A DNA stretch of 62,689 nucleotides from Butyrivibrio sp. YAB3001. GTDB lineage: Bacteria; Bacillota; Clostridia; Lachnospirales; Lachnospiraceae. Made by a program: the position numbers and the translations under genes. This document shows, piece after piece, positions 16,457 through 25,161 of this stretch. Below the pieces are notes generated by a model, which worked only from the letters and a program-made list of their open reading frames with translations, did not search any database and was not told where the DNA came from. The stretch's first letter is position 1; every line of letters begins with the position of its first letter. The stretch is taken from assembly GCF_900112195.1 (NCBI RefSeq), contig NZ_FOKR01000024.1, forward strand, positions 1-62,689, given 5' to 3'.

Positions 16457-18181
16457 TTATATCTTTGTGAAGATAGCTGTTTCGTCATCAAGCTCACTTA
16501 CAATTCGCTGATTCTCATCCATTCTCTTTGTAATATTGTCCATATCACTTACCAAAGTCTGAGTACTTTCAGCTGCTGAGGAAACTCCCTTTACACCTTC
16601 ATCGATAGCATTTGTTATGCTTCCTATTGACTCTGCAATTTCGTCAAAGGTTTCCTTGAAGCCATCTGTCTTTTCTGTAAAGTCAGCCATTACAGATTCA
16701 ATATAGTTAGCATTATCTCTATATTTTTCGCCATCCTCTACAAACTTGGAAAATTCTGGAAGAATGGAATTCTGCATATATGCAACAAGGTCATTTGCAC
16801 TGTCCGAAAGATTATGAACAGCACTTACTACAACAGAGTTTATTTTCTGGATATTTCCTGCTGTCTGGCGGCTATTTTCTGCAAGACTACCTATTTCTCC
16901 GGCTACAACTGCAAAGCCCTTTCCTGCTTCTCCTGCCCTCGCAGCTTCTATAGAGGCATTAAGAGAAAGAAGGTTAGTCTGACTTGCAATACTCATAATC
17001 TCATCCGTCAGAGAATTAACCTGGTCTACACTCTGGCTATCGGCAATGGCCTGATTCAGAGCTAACAGGATTTCATTAACCTTAGCATTGGTCTCATCCA
17101 TATTCGCTTTGGCATTATGCTCCATCTCGTCCGCATGCTCTTTCATCGTCTTGGAATATTCATTGATCTTGCGGCTCTTTTCTGCCATTTCATCGACCTC
17201 TGCCCTGACAGCCTCTGTATTACTGTTGATCGTCGAAGCGTTATTGGCAACTTCTTGCATTGTCGCAGAGAGTTCTTCTGTTAAAGCAGAAAGATCTGAA
17301 GCACTGCTATTTGAAGTCTGTACACTTCCAAGAACATCACTGACCACTTTATCCATTGATTCTGAATTACTGGTAATAGTAGTAAATATATTCTGAAGAA
17401 GTTCTATAAAGGAATTGATTCCCTGCGTTAATGTTCCTATCTCATCGTGAGAGCTTATAGATACTCGCTTTGTAAGATCTCCTTCACGATTGTTTATTCC
17501 GTCTATAATTTCTCTAAGCTCTGCTTCCGCCTTTATTACAGGTCTGATAACATGTTTGGCTACCATGTATATAGCTATTGCAAGTGCTATCACACTAATT
17601 ATCATGACTGCTAATCCTGATACAATAGCCATATTAAATCCCATTGTCAAAAGATGTCTTTCGCTGGAAGCATATTCTTTATATGAAGTAATGATCGTGT
17701 TAATATCATCATTTAACTTCTTTGAACTGTCTGCAACCAGTCCATTGGCAGTGCTATAAGCATCTTTTGTTTTCTGATTTGCGCTCTGCGCAAGAAGAAT
17801 CATTACCGACTCTTTAAAGCTTTGGTAATCTGTTATCATATTCTGATAAGCATCAGCTGTATTTGTATCTATATACTTCTGATAACTCTTAATGTACTCA
17901 TCAAGAGCCTCCTCCTGCTCATCAATCTGAGCTACAACACCAGTCATAGTCTCAAAGTCCGTTGCAACTATGTGCGAAAGAGCAAGGGTGTGGATATTCT
18001 TGGTAGTCTGCCCTATAGTATCTAACTCCGTTATTGCTCCAAGATAATTATCTGCGATCACAGAAGCCATATCATTAACTTTTCTAAGGTTATTGATAGC
18101 AAGAACGTTTGACATTACCGAGATCACAAAAAGAAGTAGAACCGGAACCAATATTTTTACTCTTATACTCGTTTTTTTCAT
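16457..18181 (-). CDS. Methyl-accepting chemotaxis protein
   Basis: 574-residue transmembrane receptor. Membrane helix at 9-29, periplasm-side 4-helix-bundle-like sensor at 30-180, second helix at 181-208, HAMP at 208-262 and a long cytoplasmic coiled coil. The kinase-contact hairpin (SQTNLLSLNASIEAARAGEAG) is at about 400-420. It signals to CheA/CheW, which are not in the window. It lies 16 bases downstream of a binding lipoprotein on the same strand, so the two are probably one operon and may sense the same ligand. Confidence 0.95.
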   Translation of the reverse strand: MKKTSIRVKILVPVLLLFVISVMSNVLAINNLRKVNDMASVIADNYLGAITELDTIGQTTKNIHTLALSHIVATDFETMTGVVAQIDEQEEALDEYIKSYQKYIDTNTADAYQNMITDYQSFKESVMILLAQSANQKTKDAYSTANGLVADSSKKLNDDINTIITSYKEYASSERHLLTMGFNMAIVSGLAVMIISVIALAIAIYMVAKHVIRPVIKAEAELREIIDGINNREGDLTKRVSISSHDEIGTLTQGINSFIELLQNIFTTITSNSESMDKVVSDVLGSVQTSNSSASDLSALTEELSATMQEVANNASTINSNTEAVRAEVDEMAEKSRKINEYSKTMKEHADEMEHNAKANMDETNAKVNEILLALNQAIADSQSVDQVNSLTDEIMSIASQTNLLSLNASIEAARAGEAGKGFAVVAGEIGSLAENSRQTAGNIQKINSVVVSAVHNLSDSANDLVAYMQNSILPEFSKFVEDGEKYRDNANYIESVMADFTEKTDGFKETFDEIAESIGSITNAIDEGVKGVSSAAESTQTLVSDMDNITKRMDENQRIVSELDDETAIFTKI

Positions 18182-18197
18182 TGCTTCAACCTCCTGC

Positions 18198-19664
18198 TTA
18201 ATTCACACTTGAACCTGAATTGGCTTCTGATGCAGCCTCAGAGGTTTCTTCAGATGCAGCATCCGTAGTGATGTCTTCTGATGAAGCATCTGTAGCAATG
18301 TCTTCTGATGAAGCATCTGTAACAGCATCTTCTCCTGATGAAGCTTCTGTAGAAGCCTCAACTACTTCTTCAACGGCTTCACTCTCATCAAGGCTGCCGT
18401 TTGATTCCTCGCCTGTAATTTCTGTAACCATTTCATTTAGAAGTACCTGAAGACTCTTACCGGAAGGGTTTCCTGCAATCATAGCTTCTCCAAAAGTAGT
18501 TGCCGCGCCCCAATAGGTTCCACCAACACGCTGAAGACTTGAATACGGAGCCTGCTCCTGAAGCGCCTTGATTGCTTTTGACTCTCCCACTTCTCCTGAG
18601 GAAGAGGCATTAGTATTGGAAGGTCCCTGGCCTCTCATTGTAAATCTCAGTGTCTGATTCTGTTCATTTGTCATCCAGTCTGCAAATTTAGCTGCCCAGG
18701 CTGCATTTTCCGAATAAGAGTTAACGCCAACAAGCTTGTACCCGGCATAGCTGGACATCTGTAACTGCTGGCCCTTTACAGTATAAGTCGGAAGCTTGGT
18801 AGCAGCATAATCATCGCCCCAGGCCTCTTTAATAGCGTTTTCATCCCACACGCCGCTTACTCCGGCCACAAAAGTCCCATTCGCAGCTCCGGCAGTAAAG
18901 CCATCATTACTGGTCGCTGCAAATGCCGGATTCGTGCCTATCTTTATCATTGCTTCGGCAACATCAACACCGGTAATGTCTGTATAGGTTGCATTCCAGT
19001 TACAGTAAGTAGAGATTCCATCGTCATTAAGACCTATTTCCATATCAGTATTGCCGAAGAATGAATACATATACCATCCGGAAGTCATCTCCATGAAAAC
19101 CTGTTTTCCTGCCTTATTTGCTGCCGCCAACAGGCTATCCATGGTCTGAACGTCCTCTTCACTTAGATATTTTTTATTATAAAAAAGGAAATAACCATTA
19201 TCTGCAGTTAGTGGATAAGCATATAAACTTCCATTAATGGAAGCGGCTTCACTTGCTGCAGTAAGATTTCTTGAAGAAATCTCGGAGTCGTTCGACACCT
19301 TTTTTAGCACACCTGATGCCACAAACGCCATCAGCTGATCATCTGCGAAAGTAAAGACATCAGGAGCATTTATAACATCCCCCAAAATATCATCCTTACA
19401 ATTAGCTTCACTGTGAGCCTCAAAGGTAATATTAAAGGTGGCTTGCCCTGCATATTGAGATGTAAAGCTGCTTATAATTTGATTAATAAGATCTGCATCC
19501 TCATCTGCTCCCCATACTCTAAGACTTACATTGCCATTAGGGAGTTCATTAGAGGCTTCAGTAATAGATGTGTCATTCTCATTTTTAATGCTTTTCCCAC
19601 ATCCTGTAACGGAGACTATGACTAAAATAGCTGAAAGAAGAACTGATAGTATATATTTATGCAT
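18198..19664 (-). CDS. Extracellular solute-binding lipoprotein with acidic repeat tail
   Basis: 488 residues. Lipobox VSVTGC with Cys22. Residues about 45-415 have the family-1 (carbohydrate) binding-protein layout: NVSLRVWGADEDADLI, INAPDVFTFADDQL, FAAGVSG-like VAGVSGVWDENAI, and DWMTNEQNQTLRF. From about 420 a low-complexity tail repeats TDASSEDI/ATDASSED. AAGGAGG precedes the start. No permease genes follow; instead it pairs with a chemoreceptor, suggesting a sensing role, although it might also supply a distant transporter. Confidence 0.9.
   Translation of the reverse strand: MHKYILSVLLSAILVIVSVTGCGKSIKNENDTSITEASNELPNGNVSLRVWGADEDADLINQIISSFTSQYAGQATFNITFEAHSEANCKDDILGDVINAPDVFTFADDQLMAFVASGVLKKVSNDSEISSRNLTAASEAASINGSLYAYPLTADNGYFLFYNKKYLSEEDVQTMDSLLAAANKAGKQVFMEMTSGWYMYSFFGNTDMEIGLNDDGISTYCNWNATYTDITGVDVAEAMIKIGTNPAFAATSNDGFTAGAANGTFVAGVSGVWDENAIKEAWGDDYAATKLPTYTVKGQQLQMSSYAGYKLVGVNSYSENAAWAAKFADWMTNEQNQTLRFTMRGQGPSNTNASSSGEVGESKAIKALQEQAPYSSLQRVGGTYWGAATTFGEAMIAGNPSGKSLQVLLNEMVTEITGEESNGSLDESEAVEEVVEASTEASSGEDAVTDASSEDIATDASSEDITTDAASEETSEAASEANSGSSVN
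18225..18350. repeat. Tandem repeats in lipoprotein tail
   Basis: Direct repeats of TCTTCTGATGAAGCATCTG with small variations encode the Asp/Ser/Ala-rich tail. Slippage here could vary tail length. Confidence 0.7.
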
Positions 19665-19742
19665 AAAAACCTCCTTGCAATCTAATGCAAATACAGAATA
19701 GCAAGGAATTTTAAATGATTCAATATAACGTATATTTATTTA

Positions 19743-20003
19743 TTATAATTTAAGATTGTTCCAGATTTGTTTATGCAAATGATACTTTATCCTAAACCTA
19801 TGATTGCCCTTATCTGGATTTGCAAAAGCTATATTCTCATCTATAGTAAAAGAAAAAAGCTTAAAATCCTGAAATACCGGCGCAAACTGCTGCATATACT
19901 GCCTGTAATCGTAATCTCTTATATCTACTCCATCAAGTAAAATCTGACCTTCCGTTGGGTCATAAAGCCTGCAGAGGAGCTTAATAGCCTTTCTCCCTAC
20001 AAC
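19743..20003 (-). pseudogene. ABC exporter ATPase fragment
   Basis: 86 codons read like the start of an ABC ATPase domain: a degenerate Walker A (VVGRKAIKLL, lacking GKS), LYDPTEGQILLDGVDIRDY, and the Q-loop FAPVFQDFKLFSFTIDENIAFANP. The signature and Walker B are missing. A remnant upstream of the binding-lipoprotein gene on the same strand. Confidence 0.75.
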
Positions 20004-20033
20004 AACCCGATTTCATGGGGATTTATATAGATG

Positions 20034-20080
20034 GTACTTCTTTGTCACATATAGCGTCGAAGTACTTTTTTGCATATAAT
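20034..20080 (+). promoter_or_regulatory. Hairpin with T tract and -10-like box
   Basis: GTACTTC (20034-20040) pairs with GAAGTAC (20059-20065), followed by six T residues; TATAAT lies at 20075-20080. It may end transcription from upstream and start that of the glutaredoxin-like gene. Confidence 0.4.
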
Positions 20081-20158
20081 TAGGGGAGTTAAAAGTATAT
20101 GAAGAAAGTATTGATTTTTATTGGGGTATATTTACAATGACATTATGGAGGGAGAACA

Positions 20159-20470
20159 ATGATCAAAATTTACGGAATGCCTACATGTCCCTACTGCGAT
20201 TACATTCATGAGCAGATAAGAGGGCGTGAGAATGAATTTGAGTATATTAACATTGGCGAAAATATCAGGAATATGGGGGCTTTTACCAGACTTCGTGATA
20301 CCAATCCGGCATTCGATCATTCCAAGGAAATTGGAGATGTTGGTATACCGGCCTTTGTTCTTGAAGACGGAAGCATTACTCTTGATCCTGCGGTTGTGGG
20401 CCTAATTGAATATGGAACACCTGATGCCTGCTCTATAGAAGATCATAAAAGTGGAAGGAAAGGGTGTTAA
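20159..20470 (+). CDS. Glutaredoxin-like protein
   Basis: 103 residues. KIYGMPTCPYCDYI carries the CPYC dithiol site, VGIPAFVLEDG is the cis-Pro loop and a Cys-containing tail follows. Thiol-disulfide exchange is the likely role. Good GGAGGG site before ATG. The extended DTNPAFDHSKEIGDVG insert is typical of a clostridial subgroup. Confidence 0.87.
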   Translation: MIKIYGMPTCPYCDYIHEQIRGRENEFEYINIGENIRNMGAFTRLRDTNPAFDHSKEIGDVGIPAFVLEDGSITLDPAVVGLIEYGTPDACSIEDHKSGRKGC

Positions 20471-20520
20471 GAGTGATACATGAGAATAGATAAAAGAGTA
20501 ATGACTGAGGAGACCATTAA

Positions 20521-21324
20521 GTGAAAAGAAGATATTTAGCCCTGGGGATGCTTGCGCTAGCTATGGTATTAACGGGCTGCGGATCTAAAACTGAATCAGA
20601 TGTAACAATCATCGGTGGGGCTGATGGACCGACATCTGTTTTTCTTGCGTCCAAGAACGATAAAGACAGTTACACGCAGATTGATCAGGAAACAGCAAAG
20701 CTGATGATGGATCTTGATGATGGTCATGTGGTTGTGGATGTCAGGCGCCAGGATGAGTATGATGAAGTGCATATTCCAGGAGCTATATGTATCCCGAATG
20801 AAAGCATTACTGATTCTATGCCATCGGAACTTCCTGATCTTGAACAGATAATTCTTGTTTATTGCAGGAGTGGAAGGCGCAGCAAAGAGGCAGCACAGAA
20901 GCTTTTTGATATGGGATATACCAATGTCTTTGAGTTTGGTGGAATTATCGACTGGACCGGAGAGCTTGTTACAGAGGAGGCAAAAGAGACAGCTATGACA
21001 CTTTCTATTGATGGAAAAGAAATGCCGGTTACATGGGAAGATAATGCTTCGGTAAATGAGCTGAAGGAAATCTTGCCTCTCAAAGTAAACATGTCAATGT
21101 ATGGCGGCTTTGAGCAGGTTGGATCAATAGGTCAGAGCATAAGCCGGGATGATAAGCAGATCACAACAGAGTTTGGGGATATAGTTCTTTATTCAGGAAA
21201 TCAGATTGTGGTTTTCTATGGATCAAATTCCTGGGCATATACTAAGCTTGGGCATATTGATCTATCTGAGGAAGAGCTGACACAGCTTCTTGGTAATGGT
21301 GATGTTGCTTTAGAGATAAAGTAA
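20521..21324 (+). CDS. Lipoprotein with rhodanese and cyclophilin-like domains
   Basis: 267 residues, GTG start after GAGGAG. Lipobox VLTGC near residue 20. Then TIIGGADGPTSVFLASK, a motif otherwise known from the beta subunit of sodium-pumping decarboxylases. Residues 50-140 are a rhodanese domain with active Cys in VYCRSGRRS. Residues 160-265 match the cyclophilin-like fold of PF18050 (MTLSIDGKEMPVTWEDN, GDIVLYSGNQIVVFYG, GHIDLSEEEL). Likely works in sulfur or redox chemistry outside the membrane. Confidence 0.85.
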   Translation: MKRRYLALGMLALAMVLTGCGSKTESDVTIIGGADGPTSVFLASKNDKDSYTQIDQETAKLMMDLDDGHVVVDVRRQDEYDEVHIPGAICIPNESITDSMPSELPDLEQIILVYCRSGRRSKEAAQKLFDMGYTNVFEFGGIIDWTGELVTEEAKETAMTLSIDGKEMPVTWEDNASVNELKEILPLKVNMSMYGGFEQVGSIGQSISRDDKQITTEFGDIVLYSGNQIVVFYGSNSWAYTKLGHIDLSEEELTQLLGNGDVALEIK

Positions 21325-21343
21325 GGGGTAAATTCGCACTTTT

Positions 21344-21475
21344 ATGGAGAGTGAATCTGATGAAAATAGAGCAGATGGCTATGAAGTTGTCAGCGGGCCG
21401 CGTGCTACAGGAGATGGATATTATGAGAGCTGTATCGTGGCTGTTGAAGGAAATCAGATAGAGATTACGGTTTGA
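21344..21475 (+). pseudogene. Short lipoprotein-like C-terminal remnant
   Basis: 43 codons (MESESDENRADGYEVVSGPRA...GNQIEITV). The repeated 'AVEGNQIEI' style looks like the end of an extracellular protein. No signal peptide or clear ribosome site. Unassigned. Confidence 0.35.
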
Positions 21476-21491
21476 GGAGATTTGGAGAGGG

Positions 21492-21851
21492 ATGAAATAT
21501 CTAAAATGGTTGAATCTGATACCGCTTATTATGTTCTTCATAGTAGATAAGCTGAGAGGAACATTGATCAGCAGGTATTTACTGATCATAATTGTGGTAC
21601 TTGGAGTTATAAATATGCTTATTGCAAAAGGAGTGAAAGAGTATTGTATTTCATCTCTGATGCTTGTAGTATCGACTGCCGCTGGAATGATTCTCTACAC
21701 GTATTATTACTACTATTTTGTCAGTGCCGGTCCTGAGACTCCGATTTTTGGTGCGGCTATCATGATGGTTTATGGATTTATTGCATTGGCTGTTGCCGCA
21801 GTTGGAACTGTTGTAGTGGTGATAAAGGATAAGAAGGATGGAAAACAGTAA
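21492..21851 (+). CDS. Small membrane protein
   Basis: 119 residues with four predicted helices (WLNLIPLIMFFIV, YLLIIIVVLGVINML, SSLMLVVSTAAGMILY, MVYGFIALAVAAVGTVVVV) and a Lys-rich C-terminus. GGAGAGGG precedes ATG. Family not recognised. Confidence 0.7.
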   Translation: MKYLKWLNLIPLIMFFIVDKLRGTLISRYLLIIIVVLGVINMLIAKGVKEYCISSLMLVVSTAAGMILYTYYYYYFVSAGPETPIFGAAIMMVYGFIALAVAAVGTVVVVIKDKKDGKQ

Positions 21852-21946
21852 TGGTCATAGCTGTTAGCGCATCTGAGGTGCATAAGAAGTGGAAGGATAC
21901 TTATGGAGACAGACTTGAGAGCAAGGCAATAATTGACTGTGATTGA
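21851..21946 (+). pseudogene. 31-codon remnant
   Basis: Starts on the stop of the membrane protein gene (TAATG). MVIAVSASEVHKKWKDTYGDRLES is soluble and unassigned; it ends before the next lipoprotein gene. Probably a truncated gene end. Confidence 0.3.
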
Positions 21947-21962
21947 GCACTGGAGGAGCAGT

Positions 21963-22523
21963 ATGAAAAGATTATGCGTCGCCATGTTAATACTTATGAC
22001 GATTGTTGCTGTAGGTTGTGGAAACAATAAAGTGGCAGATAGCGGAGCTGCTTCCAGCACAGTGAGTGAACCGGAAGCGGTTGAAGCCAGCACTCTTGGT
22101 GTGCCTGCGGTGAAAGACGGAGTTTTGAGACCGGGAGAAGACTGCGCTGAGGTTTATTTCGAATGGGATCCGGTTGAAGGTGCTGATGGATACGAAGTCT
22201 CTGAGGAGAATAAGTACTATTCAGAAAAAGAGTACAGAGAACCTGAAAAAGTTGAGGTCGTCGATAATTCTTATGTTACCGGTGCCCAGGATTATTTTGA
22301 TTTCAGAATAAGAGTAAGGTATCAGTATTTTAGGCCACTTGATGATCCGGAGACAGTTCTTTTGATAGACAGCTGGACAGATCAGGAAGCTATTGATGCT
22401 CATCATGCTAGTCCAATGATGAAGCAGCTTGCAGAGCTTCGTGAGAAGTACGATCTGCATATGACTGTGGAGAGATTCGTGAGCGATGAGCTTGGCGATG
22501 ACGAGAAGTTTATTAGAAAGTGA
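21963..22523 (+). CDS. Lipoprotein fused to antibiotic-biosynthesis-monooxygenase-like domain
   Basis: 186 residues from ATG 21963. Lipobox IVAVGC, then CAEVYFEWDPVEGADGYEV (fibronectin-III-like start). From about residue 105, RVRYQYFRPLDDPETVLLIDSWTDQ and AIDAHHASPMMKQL match the C-terminal half of ABM/YgiN quinol-monooxygenase-like proteins. Those are cytoplasmic and about 95-100 residues, so this looks like an accidental join at about 22290 rather than a designed fusion. Confidence 0.7.
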   Translation: MKRLCVAMLILMTIVAVGCGNNKVADSGAASSTVSEPEAVEASTLGVPAVKDGVLRPGEDCAEVYFEWDPVEGADGYEVSEENKYYSEKEYREPEKVEVVDNSYVTGAQDYFDFRIRVRYQYFRPLDDPETVLLIDSWTDQEAIDAHHASPMMKQLAELREKYDLHMTVERFVSDELGDDEKFIRK

Positions 22524-22534
22524 CAGGAGTCGCT

Positions 22535-22849
22535 ATGAAGAAAGTAAGAATCACTGTTAAGAAGATTGCCATATACGAGGATCTTATGGCAGAGTATGAA
22601 AATCTAATAGAGCATGCCTGTTCCATGGAGCTTGGACAGACATTTATATGCAATGGTTGGGAAAAACCGGCAGGATTCTGCGATAGTGCCTGGGAGACAG
22701 TTTCGCCTTTTGTGATGACCTTGGCACATGGCGGAGAGAACTTTTATGACGGTTGGATGAAGAATCCCAAGTCTGCAATGATTTCCTGTAACGATGGATT
22801 CAGACCGGTGAGTTTTTTGATTGAGACGATGGATGAGGATAGTGACTAA
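22535..22849 (+). CDS. TIGR04076-family protein
   Basis: 104 residues. The start MKKVRITVKKIAIYEDL, then a Cys in HACSMELGQTFICNGWEKPAGFCDSAWETVSPFVMTL, and DGFRPVSFLIE at the end match the TIGR04076 family, which is common in anaerobes and of unknown function. GGAG before ATG 22535; stop overlaps the next start (TAATG). Confidence 0.87.
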   Translation: MKKVRITVKKIAIYEDLMAEYENLIEHACSMELGQTFICNGWEKPAGFCDSAWETVSPFVMTLAHGGENFYDGWMKNPKSAMISCNDGFRPVSFLIETMDEDSD

Positions 22850-23259
22850 TGGTAAAAAAGATTGTTAGAGATCCAATGTTTCTGCAACAGAAGTCAGAGC
22901 CAGCAACAGAGGCGGACAAGCAGGTAATTCAGGATCTTCTTGATACTTTAAGAGCCAACCAGGATAGATGCGTTGGTATGGCAGCCAACATGATTGGCGT
23001 TAAGAAAAGAATAATCGTAGTGGCTATGGGACCATTCCATTTTGCGATGGTTAATCCGGTGATTACCAAGAAAACAGGAGAGTATCAGACAGAAGAGAGC
23101 TGCCTTTCTCTCGATGGAGTGAGAACCTGCACCAGATATAAGGAGATTGAGGTGGATTATCTTGATCAGGACTTCAAGCCTCAGCATGGGAAGTACAAGG
23201 ACTTCACAGCTCAGATAATCCAGCATGAAATCGACCATTTTGAGGGAATACTAATTTGA
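22849..23259 (+). CDS. def: Peptide deformylase
   Basis: 136-residue metal-dependent enzyme that removes the formyl group from new N-termini. The three motifs are present: GMAANMIGV (motif 1; Asn replaces the usual Gln), EESCLSLDGV (motif 2, metal Cys) and QHEIDHFEGILI (motif 3, HExxH). It is shorter than housekeeping deformylases, as in the 'def2-like' short clostridial group. Coupled to the TIGR04076 gene. A broken near-copy lies at 10211. Confidence 0.92.
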   Translation: MVKKIVRDPMFLQQKSEPATEADKQVIQDLLDTLRANQDRCVGMAANMIGVKKRIIVVAMGPFHFAMVNPVITKKTGEYQTEESCLSLDGVRTCTRYKEIEVDYLDQDFKPQHGKYKDFTAQIIQHEIDHFEGILI

Positions 23260-23400
23260 GCGTTTACATAGGATAGAGATGCCTTTGTTTTGCATAGATA
23301 GTAAATTAGCCGTCTAATAATCACCGATATAGTTATATATGGGCCTTCCGACCTAGGATATAATGATTTCAACATCAAAAATGTTGGAGGGATTAAAATA

Positions 23401-23529
23401 ATGACTGCACAGATTTTATTGATTTTTGTTTTGGTTGCTACGATAATACCGGTATGTTTACTGTTCGGTATTCCTGCATCAAAATATAACAAAAAGGTAC
23501 AGAAGGAAAAAACGGAGGAAAGACAATGA
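23401..23529 (+). CDS. 42-residue single-helix membrane protein
   Basis: GGAGGG precedes ATG. One helix (ILLIFVLVATIIPVCLLFG) followed by a basic tail (KYNKKVQKEK). The stop overlaps the next start, so the two are translationally coupled. Unassigned. Confidence 0.6.
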   Translation: MTAQILLIFVLVATIIPVCLLFGIPASKYNKKVQKEKTEERQ

Positions 23530-23744
23530 GCAAATATGTTTCACTGGACAAACGAAGTAAGAAACAGCAAAAAGAGTACCATTCCAAACAGAGACGCACC
23601 TGGGGAGATTTTAATCCAGTAACAAGGAGCGTTCCAAGTGGAAAGGCCTACAACCGCAAGAAGGAAAAAGAGAGGATCAGCAAAGAATTCAGAGATGGAT
23701 TTGGAGCAGGTCCTTTTTATTTGCTGTATTCTCTTAGACCATAG
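23526..23744 (+). CDS. Small basic protein, C-terminus probably cut
   Basis: 72 residues, very basic (KRSKKQQKEYHSKQRRTWGDFNPVTR). A conserved hypothetical of gut clostridia in its first 58 residues. The last 12 residues overlap antisense with the WYL fragment, so the natural end was probably lost there. GGAGG precedes ATG. Confidence 0.55.
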   Translation: MSKYVSLDKRSKKQQKEYHSKQRRTWGDFNPVTRSVPSGKAYNRKKEKERISKEFRDGFGAGPFYLLYSLRP

Positions 23745-24193
23745 TAGTAGAACTTCTTGATTTTTTCCTTGAGAGATTCTGGTTCAATAACTATTGCATC
23801 CCTTCCAAAGCGCTTGAAGTATTCTTCCAATTGAAGCTCAAGCCAGTCAAAGTAGTAAAGGTCGCCTTCAATCTTCGATACTATAGGTCTGTTCTTGGTG
23901 ATTGCCTTGAACTTTCTAACTCCATATTTGTTAAGGCGTACAACTGCCTGTACAGTCAAAGATACTGAATGAGGGCTCCGGATAGCTTTTTCCTGGAGTT
24001 CTTTTTGCGTCTCCGGATTTATGGGAAAAGAATCTGCTGTTACAAAGACACTTCGTAACCTGGAAATTCTGAATGTCCTTGGCCTTCTGGAATTTCTATC
24101 CATGCAAAGCAGGTAGTTGCACTGTTCTTCCTTGGATGGCGCAATTACGTATGGCTCCACTAAAAAGGCATGCTCATCACCTGAGGTTGCCAT
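23717..24193 (-). pseudogene. WYL-domain regulator, C-terminal part
   Basis: 158 codons contain a WYL domain and C-terminal WCX region (EPYVIAPSKEEQCNYLLCMDRNS, RTFRISRLRSVFV, VVRLNKYGVRKF, EYFKRFGRDAIVIEPESL). Full DeoR/YafY-like WYL regulators are about 300 residues with an N-terminal helix-turn-helix, absent here. The first codons overlap another remnant. Confidence 0.8.
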
Positions 24194-24246
24194 TCAGGTA
24201 GCTTTTCTCTGAATAGTTTCCAGTCTTGCTTGGATATATCAATCAT
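24194..24246 (-). pseudogene. N-terminal fragment upstream of WYL piece
   Basis: ATG at 24246 opens MIDISKQDWKLFREKLPEWQ, the conserved start of a small clostridial protein family. It then runs out of frame into the WYL remnant. A join of two different genes. Confidence 0.5.
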
Positions 24247-24437
24247 AGGAACCGTGCCCTTTCTAATTGTCGTAGATTTATTCACATGGTTTTAGTATAA
24301 GGCAATATAAAGGCTGATGCTATACTTCAAATGATATATATTCTATCTTGATTTTTCATTTAGTATAAGATATTATGTTGCAAACAATACAATCAAACAA
24401 AACTAAAATGTCAATAGTTCAAGGGAGGAACATTGCC

Positions 24438-24875
24438 ATGGCAACACTTGTAACATACTTCAGTGCTGAAGGCACAACAGCAGCAGTAGCAAAAGAATTC
24501 GCAGCTAAGATTGGAGCAGATCTTTTTGAAATAGTTCCAGAGCAGCCTTATACAGCTGCAGATATTAAGTGGACTAATCCACTAGCCCGTTGCAACAGAG
24601 AGCAGATTGGTGGAAAGGACGTTCCTGTTAGTGGGAAGATTGATGGATTTGAGAAATACGATACAGTCTATATTGGCTTTCCAATCTGGTATGGCCAGGC
24701 ACCAAGAGTTGTTCATACTTTCGCTAAGGGTTATAACTGGACAGGCAAGACAGTACATGCTTTTGCTACATCCGGTGGTAGTGGAATCGGTAAGACAGCT
24801 GAAAAGCTTGCACCATCTTTGTCTGGAGTAGAGTCTGTTGATGCGAAGCTGGTGCACAGTTCAGCAGAATTATAA
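24438..24875 (+). pseudogene. Flavodoxin, C-terminally truncated
   Basis: FMN-binding flavodoxin of the flavodoxin_4 type: LVTYFSAEGTTAAVA (phosphate loop), YTAADIKWTNPLARCNRE, GFPIWYGQAPRVV, FATSGGSGIGKTAEKL. ATG 24438 follows GGGAGG. Homology ends at VDAKLVHS, about 20 residues short, where it meets the TetR remnant on the other strand. May still fold. Confidence 0.75.
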
Positions 24876-24876
24876 G

Positions 24877-25042
24877 AAGATATATCATCTTTATCCTGAA
24901 AATGGCGGTAAAATGAGTTACGGCTTACCTCTGCATTTTCTATGATGGCACAAATGGATATATTGCCTAGAGATGTTTCCCTCATTAGCTCAATGAGGGA
25001 ACAGGTGATTTTATCCATAACATATTTGGTTGATTCTCTCAT
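24877..25042 (-). pseudogene. TetR-like HTH, N-terminal part
   Basis: About 54 codons encode only the DNA-binding domain: STKYVMDKITCSLIELM, SICAIIENAEVSRNSFYRHFQDKDDI. It then runs antisense into the flavodoxin remnant. AGGAGG lies within the operator hairpin upstream. Confidence 0.75.
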
Positions 25043-25116
25043 GGTACAAATAGTCCTCCTTTGTACCTTTTTTATTGGGATATTGACCGAATAAAAACAT
25101 GAGGTACAATTGTACC
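25043..25116. promoter_or_regulatory. Two GGTACAA palindromes between TetR fragment and hydrolase
   Basis: GGTACAAA (25043-25050) with TTTGTACC (25060-25067) and the perfect palindrome GGTACAATTGTACC (25103-25116). Likely operators of the TetR-type regulator; the first encloses its AGGAGG ribosome site. Confidence 0.65.
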
Positions 25117-25161
25117 AATAAAGTAACATGGTTGTTATCAAAAGTCAAAGAGGTGATACAA

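Noticed and set aside
18220..18450. Plus-strand Ser/Ala-rich frame
   Set aside because: Antisense shadow of the low-complexity tail of the binding lipoprotein.
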